This document shows positions 25,471 through 38,000 of a DNA stretch of 64,000 bases, one piece after another; positions within the stretch are counted from its first letter, which is position 1, and every line of letters begins with the position of its first letter. The stretch spans positions 124,001 through 188,000 of the forward strand of contig RMBW01000014.1 in the NCBI GenBank assembly GCA_004009845.1. The letters are read 5' to 3'. Below the pieces are notes generated by a model, which worked only from the letters and a program-made list of their open reading frames with translations, did not search any database and was not told where the DNA came from. The position numbers and the translations under genes were made by a program. Source of the stretch: Davidsoniella eucalypti. Its lineage: Eukaryota > Ascomycota > Sordariomycetes > Microascales > Ceratocystidaceae.

Positions 25471-25475
25471 AAAAA
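25471..25475 (-). terminator. Pol III terminator of tRNA-Gln
   Basis: On the minus strand a run of five T follows the tRNA discriminator base by 8 nt, as expected for RNA polymerase III termination. Confidence 0.6.
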
Positions 25476-25483
25476 GTAAACCC

Positions 25484-25571
25484 AGGTCCATGCCGGATTC
25501 GAACCGGCGTCTTCGGAAGACTGTGATCGAGAAATCAAAATCCAACGTCATAACCACTAAACTAATGGACC
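25484..25571 (-). tRNA. tRNA-Gln(UUG) with a 16-nt intron
   Basis: Read on the minus strand from 25571. The acceptor GGTCCAT pairs perfectly with ATGGACC. The D-arm contains AGTGGTTAT. The anticodon stem TTGGA pairs with TCCGA (one G-U) only if 16 nt at 25519-25534 are removed, immediately after A37, the canonical eukaryotic tRNA intron site. The anticodon is TTG at 25536-25538 (Gln, CAA codon). The T-arm is GCCGG-TTCGAAT-CCGGC. The discriminator is U, as in yeast tRNA-Gln. Mature length is about 72 nt before CCA addition. Confidence 0.88.
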
Positions 25572-25620
25572 AACTGCTTCGAAGATATCGATATTTATAA
25601 CCTTATTTATAGTTTCAAAA

Positions 25621-26240
25621 TCTTAGGGTTTGGTCAACCTAACCCTCGGGCTCTCGAGGGGCGACCGACCCCGCACCTTTTCGATCGTTGGTCTCCTGAG
25701 TCTCATCACACTCGCCTCAGGGAGCCACACTTATACGGCGGGCAGCCTCTTTGGGAATCTTGTTGCTGTGCTTCATCCATAGCACCCTACTCGATTACGC
25801 CAATTTTTTTTCTTTCTTACGGCCAATGATCACCAACCTCTTGGAGGCTCCCTCAATAGTGGGGGTGGTAGCTCCACTTAAGAAATTGGTTTTGTGGAGG
25901 CACTGTTTTTTTTTGTATTTGTTTTTGTTGCTCTTAGTGGACACATATAAAGCTATTGAGTTTGTCGAGCGGAGGACTTTGAAATTTTTACTGCTTCTTT
26001 CTACTATTTTCCTCTACTGTTACCTTTCTTTGCTTTGCACTTATCGCTACATTTAAACCTAGTCTTTACACTTTAAAGTTGCCAAAACAACTTTAATATA
26101 CAGGCACAACTTTGAAAATATGTGTCCGGTATCCAATCCGGCGTCGTATGATCTTAGCGATCTGGGTTGAATATAATCACATCAAATTAAATAAAAAAAT
26201 CTTAGGGTTAAGGTTTTTTCATAGTTAGGTAGATGTTAAT
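25621..26240 (+). repeat. dispersed repeat, copy A (next to tRNA-Gln)
   Basis: Starts about 50 bp upstream of the tRNA 5' end with AATCTTAGGGTT, a string repeated near 26197, so a segment of about 580 bp is flanked by this direct repeat. It contains two exact 14-mers, GGGCAGCCTCTTTG (25740-25753) and GGGAATCTTGTTGC (25753-25766), that recur inverted at 63552-63565 and 63509-63522. It ends at TAGGTAGATGTTAA (26226-26239), one mismatch from the right-hand copy. No protein frame is intact. A solo LTR or a non-autonomous element is possible. Confidence 0.55.
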
Positions 26241-29200
26241 GAAAAAGTTGCAGCATTACGTATGCTCAAAATAAAAAATCTTGCAAAAGCCACCGGAAGC
26301 TTCTTCCGTAACGAGAGCCGGGTCTTTCGGACTAGTTTTTTTTATTGTTTTTGTTACACCTAAAAATCGCAGGTACTTAACCGTATAACCCCGCAGATAT
26401 TTAGGTTACGCCGCGTAGAGCAATCGTATACAGTCAAAATTGCTATATATATCCCACTCAAGATCAATAAGCTGTAGGAAGTTTAATTTAAAGCGCCTAC
26501 CACCTGATATTTGCTACATATCATATTGTTTAGCAATAACATGATACAAATATATGTACTTAAGGGTTACAATAACAACAGACAAGGTACATGTAAGTAG
26601 GATATGTAACTTATGACTAGCAACGCCAAAATATCAAACGTACTAGAAGCGAACAGAGGTCTTGTTGCCCATACTAGGAATAGCTTGGAGAAAAAAATCC
26701 TTATTGTTTGTGCAAAGGCTTCACCGCTAATTTACTTTTCACTGACGCCGATATATCATAGAGTCGACTCAAGAGCGTTAAAAGACCACCGGGAAATGTC
26801 CGGCGGTTTTGGCTGCAAAGCAAAGGAATGAATTCCTTTGCGCCTCTTTGTCTTTTTGACCACGAAAAAAAGCACATTTTTCTTGTTATTCTACCAAGCG
26901 GTGTCTATAGTGAAAAATGACTAATTACGAAACTCTGTAGTAGTAGACTTGTCACATGTAAACGGACAAGATTTCTGGTATGTATCCGGTTCTGTACGTG
27001 TGTTGGTTCATATGTATTACATATATACATTGCATAGCAACCACATGCTGTACAAGAAATAGAAAGTATCGGTAGTCTTCCGTTTCTGAAGAGTACCTAC
27101 TGACGCTACTACTCAGTCGCCCTCCTCCTTTCCCATATCTGTCTATAGTAATAGTTGCAAAGGTTTATTGATTGGCTCATATCAGAGTTAGGAGGATGAT
27201 AATGGGGTCGTGAATCGGCATACTTACGATGCCCGTCCTCTTATGAACGATTGTACATCTTCATGCACGGCAGCGCGCTAATCTCGCGGACCAAACAACC
27301 ACGGCGTAAGCAGCCCTTTTCATTCAATTTTCCCCCTACAATTCTTGGTTCGCAAAGCTATATATTTGCATTTTATTTCCTCTGCATTCTGCTTCCGCAT
27401 ATTCACGTCTGGTGCCAGGGTAGCCTCTCTCGAGATTCTGGAGTCGGGAGGCGGCGGAAGACAGCAAAGAAAGATACAACTATGATGAGATACACCTGGG
27501 TTTCCCTCTAACCCTTTGAGAGATAAAGCGGAGTAGTAGTTTGTTCTTTGTCTCAAAACTTCATTCGTGCCGAGAGTGATTGAACTGTAGCAGCTTAAAT
27601 ACTTTCGTCAAGTCTGTGATAAACTGTCAACTCATGACCAAATCTAGTCACTATCGATTGACGTTATATAGTTACCGTATAAGATAGCTTATAGCATTTT
27701 ACATGCAATCAATTACAGAGCATTATATGGCCATATACAGTTCTCTCAACTGAAAGAATACAAGCCTTGGAAACTGAAGGCTACAAATATATCTGCAAAG
27801 AATATATGCAAACAAACAAGCCTGAAATGATCAGCAAAAGGAAAAGCTAGAAATAAGAAGGCATCGAAGAGGGTGACCGAAAGACCTCACTCAGAAGGGA
27901 GCCAGAAAAAAAAAGGGTGTTGGAAGAATACCACAGGCCACAACAAATGAACAACAGAAATACGGGAAAAAATTCATTTAGCAAAACCCATACCACGAAT
28001 GGCCTGCTGTGCTTCCCTTTTCTAGTCATTTACTTAATCTTGGCGAATTTATATCGTAATTTATAGGAGACAAGGTGGTATAAAAAATATATGTAAGCTG
28101 CGTTATGACGTCAACTTCATGCCTTTCACATGGTAAGCTCACTGTTCCCTTTGGTCGTCTAGCTTTTTTTTTTTTTTTTCAGATCTACAATGCAACAGAC
28201 GCGAATGCAAAGAGGATTACCAGATCGAGACTCTAAAATAGGAAGGAAATTAGAATGTGAAAATCGGGTTCCAGACCGACCTTTACTAATCTAATGTACT
28301 GTTGAATACATCGTTTTTTTTCTTATGTTTCTTACTCGTTTGCCTTCAATACACATGTAGATGAGGATGTGTTTGCCTTTAGAAGGAATATTGTGACGCT
28401 ATAGATTCTCAGGCTATTTTTTCCTTCAAGTTTCATAGAGGGGAGTAGATAAATAGTATGAGCAGATATCCTCCATAGTACATATATATACATGTACAAT
28501 CAGTATGTACATTGTACTAGAGTGGTACATATATCTATGGTTCCGGAAACGGTTCCTAATAACAGAAAAATCACGATGATGGATAATAGTGTATTCTACA
28601 TCTTTTTCCACCTCATTGCTACTGACATGCAAATACACAGCCTCCAAGGTCCATAATCTTTCGTCTTATTCGTTGGAAACTGAAAGAACCATTTTTATCT
28701 ATTAAAAATAGAAACTGTATTATCTCTGTCGATAACGTTCTCGCCCTGTTTTCTTCATCCAAAATATTTGTGAAAATCCAGAACAATCATCTGACCACAT
28801 TCCCTTAGAGCCTAAAGCCTTGGGGAAAAGAGACGAACAACATAAAAAACAAAAAAGGCCACTCGAAGATATATCCCTCCTCTTCCCTCCTCACCAAGTA
28901 ATGGTTTCTTGTATAGTGGTTGGTATATCTGTATATATTCATTTTTTTTCTATCTAGTGGCAAACCAGGGGATGGAAAAAGCCAAGATCCAAAGTCCAGA
29001 AGAGCCAGATTACAAGTTTCTTTGGGCTCGATCTCAAGAAACAGGGAACATCCATTCATCGGGAACAGATCATCTAGCTTTTGTACTAATACATAGTTTA
29101 GGCCTATTTCTTTTCCTGATACTGATATACACACAAATCATATGCAAATATAACTAGTTGCAGACGTATGTATCCTTTTGTTTTCTTTTGTTTGTTGCTA

Positions 29201-31600
29201 ATGAGATCTTCTCACCGTAAATTTACTATTATTTCATCCCTTTGCCACTTTGATCGACAATAAAGAGAAAATAAAACGAATGATAAAAAAAGTGCGAATG
29301 TCGGAATTTGTGTAGGAATAAAACGCCAGCACATAACTAGTGAATCAGATTGTTAATGCCCGGAACGGATAGTAAGAGGAATGCTAGCTATGTTGAGTAA
29401 AACAGAATGAGAAAGTAAAAATAAGGGAAAAGGGTAGAAAAAGTCTATAGGCCAGACGGCATTGAACAGAAACGTTAGAGACAACCAAGTCAATTTAACT
29501 TGATACTTTTTACAACTGAATACATCAACGGCTAGTAGAAGATATTCAATTTCCGGTAACATGGATAGACATGCTATCCATCCAAGCCCTTGCTTGATGC
29601 TGAATAGCCAGGAATACCTTGATTGAGTCTTTTCTTTTTTTCTCCCTACCCTTTTTCCTCTGTACTAATGTACAAGAAGCATAAATGGGAAAGAGGGAAG
29701 GAATCATTGTCCTCGTGTCTCGTGGACTTAGCTCTTGTTTTTTTTTGGGGGGTATTTGCCTATACATGTGCTGATTATTTTCTGTTTCTATAGCGCTAGC
29801 CCGTTAGCTCATTACCGTAAGGCCCAGTAAGGCATCAAACATGTAAAAGCTAGCTGTAGGTAAGGCGTCGCCGGTCACGCTAGTGAGTACTAAATGGTCT
29901 CAAGGAGTGGCCTTGACAAGGAAGAGACAATGGTCTTTTAGTTCTTTGTTACTAGCGCCTTTGTGGATAAAGGAACAAGGCATCGAACGGAAATGACCTT
30001 CAAGCCAGGAGACTCGGACAACTACAAAAGGTGTTTCATTGTGTTTTGTTTTGCTGTCTTGCTATATGTATTAGTCTAGGTGAAGTTCCAAGTAACCCTA
30101 CTGTGTAGTTAACTCTAGGGTCATTCTAATATTTTGTTCTCGGTATATTAGTCAAGTGAAAGGCGTTGGACTGGTTGGATTTAGAAGGTACACGCGATTT
30201 GTGATATTACGAGTACGCCTTTTTTTCTTGTCTCTCTTCGCGTTGTCTAATAATAGAGGAAAACGCATTTATCCGCTGATAGCATCCCGAGATAGAAAAA
30301 AAAGAGAAATATTTCTACTACAAGGCTTGTGGCTTGCAGTTTGGCGTTTTTGTGTAGCGATAAAAAGGTCACACATGATGTTATGTGACATTTTCGTATG
30401 GTATTTCTATGATATGAACATCATGGAACACCAGAGAATAGGAGGAAGCCTTTTATCTTTCTCCATTGTAGGCCTCAATAAGATGCTGATCTAGAAATTG
30501 CTAGGACATAGCATTGTCTGTCATACTGCATAAACAGGTTAGAATTCAAAACTAGGCTAAATCAGAGTAGCACTAAAGCGAAAGGCGGTCTATGGAGATT
30601 TCCCCCTCGCGAGAAACAGAGAAAAATCGGCTGGGATGTACCTTGGATGGTGGAAGCCACAATCGTGCTTCGATTTGTTTCCAGAAGCTCCGGCAAATCC
30701 AAGGCTTAGTTTCTCTAGGTACAAAGTATGTACGTTGGCATGATACTAAATGGTCTAAAGCTAGTGAATATTAGAGCATGTCCTTTGTTTAGCAAGTATC
30801 TTCTGTGCCGATGGTCCAGTTCAGATGAATAGGACCGAACAGCAAAATGTACGATACGTAGAAGCGCCACTAAGAAGATATGCAATAAACGAAAAGAACC
30901 CTGGGACTGTCCACCACGGTGTATAGCAAGCCTCTGGTTATACAACTTATAGTGGCTGTTACACTTTCGTATTCTTCTGTTTCTTTCATATTTCAGCCGC
31001 TGATTTACATGCAGTTTTTCTACTTTGACGTGTAAATCGAGACCGGGTGTACAACCATATGGGATGTGTTTTCCCGTTATATTTTTGGCCACATGTAGGT
31101 ATGTATGTACAGATATGCCTTGCTTTGCCATCACTTACTCACAGGGCTTACATCTAATAAAAGAACACACTTGTATTGATGTACCTTGGTCCATCGCTAA
31201 AAAGCAGTCACAGTCTCACCTAGACCCCCTATGACGACATAGTACCGCTATCATTAAGTCAGCCACATTGAAAGCAAGGTACATTTTTTGGCTATAGTGG
31301 TCTATTGTTTCATTTTCAGCCCATTTCACACTTGTGAAGGCTTTTTGGTATTCTCAATCATATTGTACATATGTATGCCCCAAAAAGCAATTATAGCCTC
31401 GCGATAGAGATCATATATCATGTTTTCTTCTAGAATTATACATCATATGTGATATTTTGAATCGTATCTAACCCTTGTCGGGAAACCCTAGTATCATCCC
31501 AACGATAATTCAACCCAATAAAGTCAATCTTGTACAAGAAGAGATGAAGACTGAGCTTCTTGTTAAAACTCCAGCGGTAGAAGTTGTATGCCATTGCTAA
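26241..31600. other. gene-poor AT-rich tract
   Basis: About 5.4 kb with no recognisable gene. Open frames (for example 28909-29157 plus and 30156-30494 plus) are short, unbiased in composition and not ATG-anchored to any domain. A homopolymer T run lies at about 28164-28179. Confidence 0.4.
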
Positions 31601-31993
31601 TTAGACGGTACCAAAAACAGTCGAAGTAGATCAACTACAAGACTAACCTTTTTTAACTACTCAGTGAGGATCCCCTTTGAAGGAGGCCGATATAGAGTCA
31701 ACTACGAACACGTTGAAAGGCCTTGTAGTGTCTTTGGTCCCTTTGTTAAAGATCATGTGAGTAAAGAGGGCAAGAAAGAAACAGAAAAGACGGTAGAAAA
31801 GTACAGGGGAGAGGGCACCCCTGGCTGGGAATATGATAAAGACATTTGGATATTATGTATCAAGCAAACTCGACTATCAAGCTGGCTGCTTAACCCAATT
31901 TTTGTCAAGACTATTCTTCAATTCCTTCCGGCACTAGAAAGGATGACTGATTGCTTAAATTTGTCACATGCTGAGATGGGCCAGAAGATATGA
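31601..31993 (+). pseudogene. possible coding relic, unknown family
   Basis: The frame is open from 31601 to the TGA at 31991-31993 but has no ATG; the first NTG is a GTG at 31664. The protein reads more like real coding sequence than its surroundings: charged and aromatic, with VERPCSVFGPFVKDHV, TPGWEYDKDIWILCIKQT and a leucine-rich end. Further pieces with the same look (KTRSFLERPDEPTKRPRF) follow near 32100 after stops. I do not recognise it. It could be a decayed exon or chance. Confidence 0.2.
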
Positions 31994-34533
31994 TTCCTGC
32001 ATGATGGGCTTGGTGTCTCTTGAAGAACTTTTTATGCCGGGAGTTTTTTTTTTAGTTTTGTCTAGGCGAAGATCTCCGACAAGGGTGATGAAGAGAAAAC
32101 TAGATCTTTTTTAGAGCGTCCAGACGAACCAACAAAAAGGCCGCGTTTTAGAGGAAAAACATGAGGCAAAAACGTGACGAGGCAGACGAATATACCAGTG
32201 TGTTGCCGGTGAGGATTTGATCGTTTTGTCTGCCTTTTTATATAATTCCCTAGTTTTTCTTTAGTGCCTGCTATCGTGTTCCAGGATCAACCCTTAAAAA
32301 CAAGAATAAAAGACTTGCAGCCCCTTGAAGAAGACCAGGGGCCATTTATTCAAATTTAAAATCCTTTCTTTTCTTCGTCATTGTAGGCCTATTGTCGTAC
32401 TGTATAGTTGTAATAATACCAGTAAAATCCGTTTTTCTTGGAACTGCCCAGCTCTGAATTAGCAGGCGACTATCACTGCTCTAGGTAGTAATTCTTCATT
32501 TTTCCCTCTTCTTAGCGGGTGAATATATGGCTATGATGTCAACGATTTGCTGGCCTTGAAGCCAAAATCGCAGCTGCGCATTGTTAGCGTGGAAGTGAAT
32601 AGGAAAACATAAAACGAACGACAGATCAAGTTGGGCTGGCAGCTCTCTAGCCAACTGGCGCTAATTTCTGATGAACAAAGGCTCTCTGATCTCCGTCGGC
32701 TTGGGCCATCTGGCTGTAATAATCAATCCATCGTTGACAATTGACATGGTCCCGTGCTCAACCTTCCGCAAAAACTGGCCTGGTAGGGATATTAAAGCTC
32801 TGAACCCCAAACCCCAAGTCCACAGGCCAGACTGGCCAGGCCGTCGCATGGTGGCATATTTGTTCACGCTGATGAGGGGATGTCCAGAAGCCCTTTACGG
32901 ATTTGTTTGCTACCATTGCAGTGTTCGATGATAGTGCCACGGGCTCAAAAACAGAGAACAAGGACAGACTATTGTGACTGAGTGACGGGCTTGGTTGTGT
33001 TGTCAAAGCTCGGACGACCTCAATATCAGACACACAACCTGGCAAGGGAAAAGGGAACAAACAGGCAAAGAAGAAGGAAAACAACTGCCTGAAAAGAACC
33101 GGAAACGAGGGACAGAGAGGGAGGGCAAACGGGGGAATCAGGACTTCATAGGGATCCTGTTGCTACTGCATCTTTTTGTACTTGGCCTGGTTTCCTGATC
33201 TAGTTGACTGAACAACTGATGAATAATAAAACATGGCTATTTATCAATGCTTGGTACCCCTAACATTCCTTCCGCCTTGGTGATGAGATTTCAACATAGG
33301 CACCGTAGCAATAAGGGAGGAAAGCCGACAAAATGACGGTTACATGTATTTTCTGAGCTAGAAAACAAAGTGAGAAGCAAGTGACAGTGACATACATTAC
33401 ATTAAATCCCCCGTTTTCTCCTCCAGTGACGTATTGGTGCAAGGAAAAAAAAAAGACTTCCTAGACAGGAAATTGATACGGTATATTAGCTTTATTTTCT
33501 ATTTGTTTTTGTTCACGGCGTCGATATATGAGAAGAAAGCCCCGTGTCTATTTGGCCTGTTGTGCTATACCGTACAGCAAGCCCGAATGACCTGTTCCAA
33601 TAGCAAGAGACGACTATGGCAAGAAGGCTATGTTGGTAGCATATAAGATATTCATTATAGCTGGAAAAAGTAATATCATCAGAGACGGTAAAAGAAGAAG
33701 AGAAACAGGAAAAGGACGGCTAGCTTTCAGCACAGAACTTTAATTATAGGGAGCCTGGGCCTTTGACAATATATGGTGTAGCTTAATTGTGTATTTATTA
33801 TATCAACCCCGGTTTCAGTATTTCCAGAAAACAGCCATAGTTAAAATACTGCATATTATCATCGTTTTTATTGCTTACCTCGAAGAAACATTTTGTTTTG
33901 TTCACGATAGCGTTTGCCGTCTTGTTTTTATTAAAGTTTCCCGTCCTTTTCTCTTGCTTCTGTTTCTCTTTTCCTTTCCTTTTTCCAAGGTTTGTTTTTT
34001 TCCTAGATTTTATTCTTCCAGGACTCCGACTCTGTTTTACCTCCAGTTCCTTTCTTTTTTGTTTCAAGTTTTGCTCGATCTTTCGTCCTGCTCGGCTACC
34101 ATCTCCTCTTCCCTCCTCTTTTCCTTTCTCTGTCATCGTGGTCTGACCATCTAAGAATAGCGTATCCGAAGTTGGCGTATCATCATCACCAGCGCCAGAA
34201 TCTCTATGTGACCGCAAAGTTTCCGCCATTGTATATCTACTACTGCCGTCTATATTACATGTGTACTGCCGCTGTTTTCACCCTAGACGATCGACACATA
34301 CGACGGTGCATTTCGTCCCACTGATTTTGTTGGTTAGAGACGCACAACTTGACTTGTCTGTTCTATAGCACCTGTACTATTGGTCTATCTCCTGCCAGTA
34401 CGGCCTCGTCGACCGTCACCGCTTCTCAGGCTCTACTGCTACAGCTAGCTATTGCTATTATTGCCTTTCTTTCTCCGCCTCTATCAGCCGTCGTTTGACG
34501 CTGGCCTCCCTCTTTTCTTTACACTTAATGATA
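31994..34533. other. intergenic and probable long 5' leader of the histidine kinase
   Basis: No supported gene. The last 700 bases are pyrimidine-rich, in keeping with the promoter or leader of the downstream kinase gene. Confidence 0.4.
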
Positions 34534-35076
34534 ATGAGCTTTCCCGCCCAGGGACCCGAGAAAGCTTCTTCAACTTCTCCCACCCCCGGGAAACACCATA
34601 TCCGCCACCAATCACAACCTACGCAACTGTCAGCACACCATCTCACACCATTGACTCCGGCTCCAGGATCGTTGGCCTCGACTTCGACGCCCCGGCTTCC
34701 GGCCTTTGTATCGTCGTTCGTTTCCCGCTGCCGCCGTTCGCCGCGGCCATCTTCGGCTTCAAACACAGTCTCTTCTGCCGCTACGCCGTCCTCTCCAGCC
34801 AACAGCCAGCATTGACAACGAGCCCGCGCTTTTGGCCTGTTCCAGAAGCTCCCTCTGCGTTCGCATTCCCAGCCCCAGCTGCGGCCCTTGACTGTAGCCG
34901 TGACCGACAGCTGCTCGTCCGAGTGTACTCCCTCACTAGCCTCGCCCAAGTCGACCGCTCCTCCGATCCAGAGCCAGAACCACGCGCACGAGATCTCTGT
35001 GGCCCCAGCAAGCCTTGGTACCGCAAGAGTATCTGAGTCTGCTGCTGTCGTCCGTGATCCATCCATCGAAGCAGAC
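34534..35076 (+). other. probable 5' coding extension of the histidine kinase, interrupted by TGA 34813
   Basis: ATGs at 34528 and 34534 open a Ser/Pro-rich frame (MSFPAQGPEKASSTSPTPGK onward) that ends at a TGA at 34813-34815. From there the same reading frame is open again straight into the kinase. Codon composition on both sides looks coding. A small intron would remove the stop without a frame change: acceptor TTCCAG ending at 34845, branch-like TTGAC at 34812, and a donor at either 34768 (78 nt) or 34708 (138 nt, GTATCG). Both lengths are multiples of three, but neither donor is a strong match. Confidence 0.45.
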
Positions 35077-38000
35077 ATGGACCAGACTCGCCCGCACGAG
35101 CAGCACCAGCACCAGCACCAGCACCACGTTTACCAGAACCAGATCGAGCCTCTAGACCACCAGGAGCCGCTTCAAAATGCCTTCCCACAAAAGCAGCCGC
35201 ACGAAGACCGGCCACCACCATCCCAGTCGCCCCAGCCACAGCTTCACGTCCTGCCGCCATATGCCGAGCCAGCTCATACCGGCATCCATGAGTTCATCGT
35301 CGACTTCCTAGAGGCCGACCCACGGCCCACCTTTGTAGTCAAGATTCCACCGACACCGCCAACACCGACCAGCGCTGCCCAGATGGCCTCTGCGCCGATA
35401 TTGCTGCCCTCGCCGGCCGGGGAACAAGAGCCTGGAAGCTTCTCGACCGCTTCCGTCTCAACGCTAGACGACCTCGACTCGGACTTTTCCCATTCGACCC
35501 ATCTGTCATCGTTGCCTGAATCATCGTCGCCTCGGCCGTCGGCTTCCGAGGCCGAGGCTGCAACTACCATCACTGGCCAGGTCTCGTTTGTGCGTGCCTC
35601 GTTGATGTATTGTAACCCAGCCTTCGAAAGCCATGCTGCCTTGGCTCCGGTGGCCGATGCTCTGCGCGCTGGCCCTGCAAAGGCTGGCGCCGATGAGGGC
35701 CACGATGTCTTCTGGAAGTGGATTCTGGGCTTCCCCGATAGCGACACTTCAACCACTCCGCGAGCAGTCCCTTCATCTAGCCCCTCGACTGCCCTCTTCA
35801 AGACCACAGTCCACCTGGGCATTGCCTGGACCCGCCATGTTGTCAGCCAGCAGTGGGTGATTATGAGTGCGAAGAACATACCACAGATACTACATATGCC
35901 AGCGCCACAGGCAGATCCTCCTCTGTCACTCGGCATGACCTTTTCTATGGCGCATGCGCAGCCCTTCAGTGTTCCGTTACCATTGTCACCACCAATCCAG
36001 GAAGTTATGATCGACTTTTCCACTGGCACAGTACCATCGCCCTCCTCATCGACCACAAGCATAGACGAGACGGACGATGACCACGAAAGTACCATCTTGC
36101 AAGCTGGACCGCTGTTCACGGACCAGGCCAAGGACACTGATGGCGACGACCCCAGAGACAGCTTTTCGATGCTGAACGATGGACATAGTCCCGCCGCGGA
36201 CAATAACGACACACTGCAGCCTCACGATACACCGATGGATCTGGACTCTGCCATCAACAATCTATATGTATCTGGGCCAACGGACCACCGCCACCAGCGG
36301 TCAACCTTGCTCTTCAACGACAATCTGGCTCACCACGCTTTCGGTTCCAAGAGCCACGATATTGCCGTGGTACATCAGTTGCAACATGTAGCCGAGATCC
36401 TCCCGTTGGGCATGTGCCTCTCCAGCCCACAGGGCGTCATCCACTTTGCCAACAACGAATGGTATCGCATTTCTGGTATGCCGAGAAACGCAACCGAGCT
36501 CATCTCTTGTGTCGCCGACGAGCATCACCTGAACTTTGAGCGGGCATTTGACCAGCTCAACACCGAGGACACCGTCGTCTTTGAGTTCCGCGTCAAGCGC
36601 TATGGAACTCCAGAGCACCCGCTTCAGGAGGAGAACTACGACTCGGAGAACGAGGATAACATCTCCGAGCGCATTGCCCAGGGCGAGCGTTACATGATGG
36701 CAACAGCCAAGGCCGAGCGACGGCCCAACGGCCGCGTTATGCGTGTGCTCACATGCTTGTCCGATGTCACGGCGCAGAAGCGCTCGTCGGCTGCTGCTTG
36801 GCGCCGGGCCCAGGAAGCCGAGAATCTCAAACGCCTAGCCGAAAACGCCACAGTGGGCATGTACCACACCGACAACCAGGGCCGTCTGTTCAGCGCGAAC
36901 GACGTCTTCTTCAAGTTGACGGGCCAGCCGCGCGTCGACATGCAAGAAAACGAGATCTATCTGTGGGATCTGGCGTTTCCCGATGAGGAGAACGGGTCTT
37001 TCGAGGACCGCCTCAAGTATGTTGCGACGTCGGGCCGCCCTTGGACGAACGAGGTCCGCCTGAAGACGACGTGGATGGCCGATGACGGTTATGGCGGCCG
37101 CCGTCCTGCTCCGCGCTGGGTAGTTGCGACTGTGCTGCCGCTGCGCGATCACAACGGGGTCGTATCTTCGTTCACGGGCTGTATCAGTGACATCTCGCAC
37201 CAGAAGTGGCAGATTGAGCGCGAGCGGCAGCGCAAGGAAGAGGCCATCGAGTCGAAGCGCCAGCAGGAGAACTTCATCGACATGACCTCGCACGAGATGC
37301 GTAACCCACTGGGCGCCATCATCCAATGTGCCGACGACATCGTCAACACGCTGGGCAAGATCCTCGAGGAGTCTGACGTCGTCTCTTCGCTAACACTGCA
37401 TTCGTGTGGCAGCACGAGCGTCGACAGCCACCATCACGATACATCTGTTGTGTCTACTCCCCCGGCGGTAGCCGCAGCAATCGCTCGTGCCTCGTCTCCT
37501 CCAGCACACAACCGCTCCTCGTCTATCGTCGGCATGTCGCCACGCCAGGGCGCCGCATCGACGCCACAGGCGAGGCGGCTGCAGATGATCGAGGACTGCA
37601 TGGAGGACGCCGAGACGATTGTGGCCTGTGCGCAGCACCAGAAGCGCATCGTCGACGATATCTTGACGCTGTCTAAGCTGGACGCAAAGCTGCTGATGGT
37701 CACGCCTATCAGTGTCGATCCGCTCGACATGGTCCGCAAGGCTATCAAGATGTTCGAGGCCGAGGCACGCCGTGTCGATATCAAGCTGGGCTTTGCCGTC
37801 GACCAGTCCTTCACTAGCCTCGGCCTGCCCATTCTCGATTTCGATCCGTCGCGCGTCACACAGGTCCTGATTAACCTGCTATCAAACGCTCTCAAGTTCA
37901 CCCAGAACCGACCGCGCCGCGACATCACAGTTCGCTTGAAGGCCTCAAAGACTCGTCCCGACACGTCGTTCTCTTCTGTCAACTTCATCAAGCGTATGTC

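Noticed and set aside
35274..36212. Antisense frame of 312 codons opposite the histidine kinase
   Set aside because: Shadow of GC-rich coding sequence; the sense strand has a domain-bearing frame. The same applies to 37434-38165 and 58356-59991.
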